From Paenibacillus arenilitoris (GTDB lineage Bacteria > Bacillota > Bacilli > Paenibacillales > Paenibacillaceae): a stretch of 64,000 nt of DNA. The position numbers and the translations under genes are program-made. Below are positions 60,329 through 64,000 of this stretch, piece by piece (the stretch's first letter is position 1; each line of letters opens with the position of its first letter). The DNA is taken from assembly GCF_014705655.1 (NCBI RefSeq), contig NZ_JACXIY010000013.1, positions 124,001 to 188,000 on the forward strand, in the 5' to 3' direction. The notes below the pieces were generated by a model. That model saw only the letters and a program-made list of their open reading frames with translations. It was not told the origin of the DNA and did not search any database.

Positions 60329-61293
60329 GCTATGAAGCGGTAGGCGTGACTCGCCGTCACGCATCGGGCGCCAAGCCGCAGAGCAAGGAACGCAAGCCGT
60401 TCCTGCTGCGGCTTGCCCGCATCAAGCCGTATATCTATCTGCTGCCGGCCCTCGTGTCGATCGGGTTCTGGATATACAAGCCGCTGCTGCAGACGTTCAA
60501 TCTAAGCGTCTATCAATGGAACTTGCTTCCTACATCGCCGAAGCAATACGTTGGTATGAAAAATTTCACCAATCTATTGGGCTTGCCGGAGATGGGTATC
60601 GCGTTATGGAACACGCTGATCTACACGCTTGGCGTGATTCCGTTCTCGCTTATTATTCCGCTGATCATCGCGATCGCCACCGATAATATCGGACGAAAAG
60701 CGAGCAATGTATATCGCGCGCTTATTTTCTTGCCCATGATTATGGCGCCGGTCGCGGTATCGTCCGTATGGCGGTGGATCATGCATCCGACGAACGGTAT
60801 TTTGAACAAGGCGTTAACGGATTGGTTCCATCTGTCCGAGCCGATTCGATTCTTCACGGACGAGCATTGGGCCATCTGGTCGATCACGTTTATTACGGGC
60901 TGGAAGCTCATCGGCTTCAGTACGCTTATTTTCTCGGCGGCCATGACGGGCATCAATAAGGAATATATCGAGGCGGCCAAAATCGATCGGGCCAACCGGC
61001 TCCAAATCATCTGGCATATTCTATTGCCGCTGCTGTCGCCAACGATCTTATTCATGGCGATGATGAGCACGCTGTTCGCATCGGAATGGAGCTTCTCGTA
61101 CATTAACGTTCTTACGCAAGGCGGGCCCTTCAACACGACGACGAACATTTACTACTTGCTATGGACGTACGGCTTCCAATCGTTCAATATCGGAGCAAGC
61201 TCGGCTGCGGCGGTCGTATTTTTCCTCGGCTTCGGCTTGCTGGCCTGGCTGTTCATGAAATTGACGAAGAAGCTATCGTTCTTCGATAACTAA
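60325..61293 (+). CDS. MalF/UgpA-type ABC permease
   Basis: The 322-residue permease has six membrane helices and the coupling motif EYIEAAKIDRANRLQIIWHI near residue 213. ATG 60325 overlaps the end of the binding-protein gene by 4 nt. No ATPase gene is present in this operon, so it must use a shared MsmK-type ATPase encoded elsewhere, as is usual in bacilli. Confidence 0.92.
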   Translation: MSYEAVGVTRRHASGAKPQSKERKPFLLRLARIKPYIYLLPALVSIGFWIYKPLLQTFNLSVYQWNLLPTSPKQYVGMKNFTNLLGLPEMGIALWNTLIYTLGVIPFSLIIPLIIAIATDNIGRKASNVYRALIFLPMIMAPVAVSSVWRWIMHPTNGILNKALTDWFHLSEPIRFFTDEHWAIWSITFITGWKLIGFSTLIFSAAMTGINKEYIEAAKIDRANRLQIIWHILLPLLSPTILFMAMMSTLFASEWSFSYINVLTQGGPFNTTTNIYYLLWTYGFQSFNIGASSAAAVVFFLGFGLLAWLFMKLTKKLSFFDN

Positions 61294-61306
61294 AGGGGGG
61301 ACGACG

Positions 61307-62140
61307 ATGGAGAAGGTTGGACGCAATGCCGGATTTTACACGGCCGCTACGATTAAGCATGCCGCGTTGATCGCGCTCGCGCTGGTGGCGGTATTTCCGA
61401 TCTATTGGATGATCGTCACCTCCTTGAAGCCGGAGAGCGAAGTGTTCACCTCGAGCTTCATTCCGCTTCATCTGACATTCGAAAATTATGCGAATGCCTG
61501 GAATGCCATACCGATGGGCCGCATGCTGGGTAATTCCATGGTTGTTGCCGTGATCCAGACCGTCATGCAGCTTCTTACGAGCATTTTGGCCGCCTATGCG
61601 TTCACGCGCTGGGAATTTCGGGGAAGCAGCCTGATCTACGGCTTGATCGCACTCACCTGGCTTGTTCCGTTCCAAGTCATTATGATTCCGAACTATGTCG
61701 CCATCAGCGACTTTGGCTGGCGGGATCATTTGGCCGGGCTTATCGTCCCGAACATCGCCTCGGCTTTTGCGGTGCTGCAGCTGTACAATGCATTCAAATC
61801 GTATCCGAAAACATTGATCGAAGCCGCAAGATTGGACGGCGCCTCGGACTGGGGCGTATTATGGCGCACGATCATGCCGAATTTGAAGTCTTCGATCGCT
61901 TCCATCGGCATTTTGCTATTCATCACCTCCTGGAACGATTACTTCTGGCCGCTTCTCGTGACGACGAAGCTGGAGAACACGACCGTGCAGAAGGGGCTGC
62001 AAATGTTCATCTCTTCCGACGGCAACATGTGGGGGGCGCTCATGGCGGCCACGACGATCGCAAGCTTGCCCGTGCTCCTAATCTACTTATTGCTGCAACG
62101 ACAAATTATCGATTCTTTCGTAAAAGGCGGGCTGAAATAA
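61307..62140 (+). CDS. MalG/UgpE-type ABC permease
   Basis: The 277-residue permease has six membrane helices, the coupling motif TLIEAARLDGASDWGVLWRT near residue 170 and the typical QRQIIDSFVKGGLK end. AAAGGGGGG precedes ATG 61307. Its TAA overlaps the next ATG by 1 nt, which couples the phosphatase gene to it. Confidence 0.92.
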   Translation: MEKVGRNAGFYTAATIKHAALIALALVAVFPIYWMIVTSLKPESEVFTSSFIPLHLTFENYANAWNAIPMGRMLGNSMVVAVIQTVMQLLTSILAAYAFTRWEFRGSSLIYGLIALTWLVPFQVIMIPNYVAISDFGWRDHLAGLIVPNIASAFAVLQLYNAFKSYPKTLIEAARLDGASDWGVLWRTIMPNLKSSIASIGILLFITSWNDYFWPLLVTTKLENTTVQKGLQMFISSDGNMWGALMAATTIASLPVLLIYLLLQRQIIDSFVKGGLK

Positions 62141-62880
62141 TGACAACCTCAATAGACGGCAACAAGCGACTGCTCCGGTTGGAGGGAGCTTATAACGTAA
62201 GGGATATCGGCGGCTACGAGGCGGCTGAAGGCCGCACGGTTCAATGGGGCCGTTTCCTGCGCGCGGACGGCCTTCATCGGCTGACGAGCGACGATCAGGA
62301 TAAAATTGTCGGTATGGGCATCCGCACCGTCATCGATCTTCGGCATGCCAGGGAGCTGGAACAGAAGCGCAACGTGTTCAACGGCTCGGAGCGGGCCAAT
62401 TACTACAATATTAGCTTGATAAACCCGGCTGCCTCAAGCAATGCCGCGATTCGCAGCTTGGGCGACTTGTACGTGAATATGCTGGATGAATGCGGACCGC
62501 TGCTTAAGGAAGTGTTCGGACGGATGGCGGAAGCCGAGGGCGACTGCGTGCTGTTCCATTGCACGGCAGGCAAAGACCGGACGGGGGTCGTGGCCGCCCT
62601 GCTGCTTGATCTTGCCGGCGTTGAACGCTCGGTCATCATTGCCGATTATGCGGAGACGGAAGCCAATCTGTCGCCGATCATGGATGAACTGCGCAAGGAT
62701 CGTCCCGAGCAGATTCCGGCCGATATGTACGAGCTCTTCCTTGGCAGCGCGCCAAGCAACATGGCGCTGATGCTTGATCATCTGCACGACGCCTTCGGCG
62801 GAGCGGAAAGCTATTTGGCAAGGATCGGACTTGGCGAGAAGCAAATAGCCGGCTTGAAGCGAATGCTTCTGCAGCCGTAA
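62140..62880 (+). CDS. tyrosine-protein phosphatase-like protein
   Basis: The 246-residue protein has the active-site loop HCTAGKDRTG (Cys141, Arg147) and the N-terminal RLEGAYNVRDIGGYEAAEG block of bacterial Y_phosphatase3 proteins. Enzymes of this group act on phosphotyrosine, phosphoinositides or small phosphomonoesters; in this operon a small organic phosphate released by the two phosphoesterases is more likely. ATG 62140 overlaps the permease stop. A terminator follows at 62922. Confidence 0.88.
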   Translation: MTTSIDGNKRLLRLEGAYNVRDIGGYEAAEGRTVQWGRFLRADGLHRLTSDDQDKIVGMGIRTVIDLRHARELEQKRNVFNGSERANYYNISLINPAASSNAAIRSLGDLYVNMLDECGPLLKEVFGRMAEAEGDCVLFHCTAGKDRTGVVAALLLDLAGVERSVIIADYAETEANLSPIMDELRKDRPEQIPADMYELFLGSAPSNMALMLDHLHDAFGGAESYLARIGLGEKQIAGLKRMLLQP

Positions 62881-62921
62881 ACAGAATCAACGAAAAGCAT
62901 TCAACCGATTTTTTAATGTTT

Positions 62922-62957
62922 AAAAAGAAGAGCGCCTCAATGAGCGCTCTTCTTTTC
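62922..62957. terminator. bidirectional terminator between convergent genes
   Basis: AAAAGAAGAGCGC (62923-62935) pairs exactly with GCGCTCTTCTTTT (62944-62956); the A-run on the left and the T-run on the right allow termination on both strands. It separates the phosphatase operon from ohr. Confidence 0.88.
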
Positions 62958-62984
62958 GAGTTCCATATCCGTCGTCGACGCCGA

Positions 62985-63413
62985 TTAACCGACGACGTTC
63001 GTGACGACTTCGATATTGCCGCGGGTTGCTTTGGCATATGGGCACACCTTGTGGGCTTCCTCTACGATTTCGTTTGCAACGCCGGCTTCTACGCCTTTCA
63101 ACGTGATGTCCATTTGGATGGCAAGCAGGAAGCCGTCGTTCGCATCCTTGCCAAGCGTAACGCTGGAATCAATTGAGATTCCTTCCGCTTTAATATTCCT
63201 TTTCCGAAGAATGGTACCCATCGCGCCTTCGAAGCATGCGGCAAATCCTGCGGCGAACAGCTGCTCCGGATTGGCTCCGTTTCCGTTGCCCCCGAGTTCC
63301 TTCGGGTATCTGAGGTCCAGGTTCAGGACGCCATCGCTGGATACGGCTTTCCCATCCCTTCCGCCTTGAACGTTTACGGTAGCCGTGTACAATTTCTTTT
63401 CCATTTTCGTCAT
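62985..63413 (-). CDS. ohr: organic hydroperoxide resistance protein (Ohr/OsmC)
   Basis: The 142-residue protein has the two peroxidatic Cys of Ohr proteins: Cys60 in FAAGFAACFEGA and Cys124 in KVCPYAKATRGN, with an Arg near residue 19. It reduces organic hydroperoxides with thiol reductants. ATG 63413 fits AAAGGAGAG 9 nt upstream; a start at 63404 is possible. It is transcribed away from the TetR gene on the same strand, 47 nt downstream of it; usually OhrR (MarR) regulates ohr, so the TetR neighbour is a less usual candidate. Confidence 0.95.
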   Translation of the reverse strand: MTKMEKKLYTATVNVQGGRDGKAVSSDGVLNLDLRYPKELGGNGNGANPEQLFAAGFAACFEGAMGTILRKRNIKAEGISIDSSVTLGKDANDGFLLAIQMDITLKGVEAGVANEIVEEAHKVCPYAKATRGNIEVVTNVVG

Positions 63414-63460
63414 GTGGGGAACTCTCCTTTTAGGTTTGGATTTGTTGTCATGCGCTCGTT

Positions 63461-64000
63461 TTATTGCAAAACCGACATATTCATGTCAATGATTTGTCGA
63501 AACTTTTCACTGCCCGTTGTAGTCTTCACCATGACGCGAAGTCCTATTAATGCGTTGTTGAAAAAATGGGACAGCCCTTCCGCGTCCAGCTCCCTCGGAA
63601 TTTCTCCCGATCGTTGGCCTTCCGCAATGAGGTTGCGTATGAACCGCTCGATCGTGGTCCAGCCCATCTGAACCAAATCCCGGGACACGGCATCCTGCTT
63701 GGCTAACTCGACCGCGGTATTGACCATGAAGCAGCCGGCAGGATATTCCTCGTTTCGGTTGACCGCCATTTCAAGCATCAATCGGACGGCTTCCTTGGCG
63801 GAGCCGGTATCGGCCAAGCGGCGCTTAACCGGCTCGCTAACCGCTTGCTCGAACATATCGATATAGCGTTTCAATGCCTTGACGTACAAGGATTGTTTAT
63901 CGCCAAAGGTATCATACAGGCTCCCTTTATGAATACCCATATGGGTAACCAGCTCCTGCATGGAGGTTTTCTCGTAGCCTTGCTCCCAGAACAACAGCAT
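63461..64000 (-). CDS. TetR-family transcriptional regulator (partial, 5' end beyond window)
   Basis: The visible 179 residues start inside the N-terminal TetR helix-turn-helix (FWEQGYEKTSMQELVTHMGI, then HKGSLYDTFGDKQSLY) and continue into the ligand domain. The first helix is incomplete, so the true start probably lies beyond position 64000. EYPAGCFMVNTAVELA is typical of the YcdC/AcnR-like group with a Cys. It probably regulates the adjacent ohr gene, with which it may be co-transcribed. Confidence 0.85.
   Translation of the reverse strand: MLLFWEQGYEKTSMQELVTHMGIHKGSLYDTFGDKQSLYVKALKRYIDMFEQAVSEPVKRRLADTGSAKEAVRLMLEMAVNRNEEYPAGCFMVNTAVELAKQDAVSRDLVQMGWTTIERFIRNLIAEGQRSGEIPRELDAEGLSHFFNNALIGLRVMVKTTTGSEKFRQIIDMNMSVLQ

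Noticed and set aside
1..64000. tRNA or rRNA genes, CRISPR arrays, intact insertion sequences or prophage genes
   Set aside because: No cloverleaf-type sequence, rRNA-like stretch, regularly spaced repeat, transposase, integrase or phage structural gene was seen on reading both strands.

Overview
The window looks like a chromosomal segment of a spore-forming, low-GC-lineage Gram-positive bacterium of the Paenibacillaceae (Paenibacillus/Cohnella-like), although its own GC is fairly high. Supporting this are strong GGAGG-type ribosome sites, frequent GTG and TTG starts, many lipoprotein signals, a YesM/YesN-type two-component pair next to a family-5 solute transporter, LiaS/LiaR-type regulators beside an ABC-2 exporter, and rho-independent terminators after most operons. 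I saw no rRNA, tRNA, CRISPR array, intact transposase or prophage. Several AT-richer patches (about 4.3-8.0 kb, 39.1-43.9 kb, 54.6-55.9 kb) interrupt the GC-rich background and carry decayed gene pieces.

Layout. 0.2-3.9 kb: a four-gene cell-surface acylation-type cluster (SGNH lipoprotein, MBOAT acyltransferase, DHHW protein, DUF4358 lipoprotein). 4-8 kb: an AT-richer patch with a palindromic repeat cluster, a DUF4256 gene, a nucleoside hydrolase remnant, an ECF41-type sigma factor with its own promoter motif, a decayed carboxymuconolactone-decarboxylase-like partner gene, and azoreductase. 8-14.3 kb: a heterodimeric ABC exporter, an aminoglycoside 6-adenylyltransferase-like gene, and a divergent MDR oxidoreductase/HxlR pair. 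14.3-25.8 kb: a sensor kinase/AraC-type regulator pair with a structured leader, a five-gene family-5 (oligopeptide-type) ABC importer, a GH172/DUF2961 glycoside hydrolase and a membrane-tethered DsbA-like thioredoxin; together they suggest regulated uptake and intracellular cleavage of an oligosaccharide. 26-28.5 kb: small housekeeping genes (HD, DinB, GNAT, DUF402).

28.8-35.8 kb holds the most unusual locus: a nitrilase-fold protein, a Rad50/SMC-like ABC ATPase with a zinc hook and a long N-terminal extension, and a two-TM plus ThsA-type macro-domain protein, followed by a small-molecule kinase-like gene and a terminator. The macro protein has the architecture of the membrane effector of type II Thoeris, but no TIR gene is present. 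I propose that this is a candidate anti-phage or stress-signalling system in which the nitrilase/ATPase pair takes the place of the TIR sensor.

36-47.3 kb: a run of mostly independent small genes (TerC, GDPD, isochorismatase, transglutaminase-like, two Nudix, RDD, DUF3139, HAD, MFS, phosphotransferase, VOC), with a truncated sugar-ABC permease end just before the GDPD gene. 47.5-52.8 kb: a NarL-family two-component system and a three-gene ABC-2 exporter. 53-56.2 kb: another phosphotransferase preceded by a short upstream reading frame, a Nudix gene, a histidine phosphatase and a small aromatic/proline-rich protein. 56.2-62.9 kb: a GntR regulator and a six-gene operon combining two metallophosphoesterases, a family-1 sugar-type ABC importer and a tyrosine-phosphatase-like protein, probably for scavenging a phosphorylated polyol or sugar. 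The window ends in ohr and a TetR regulator running off the edge.
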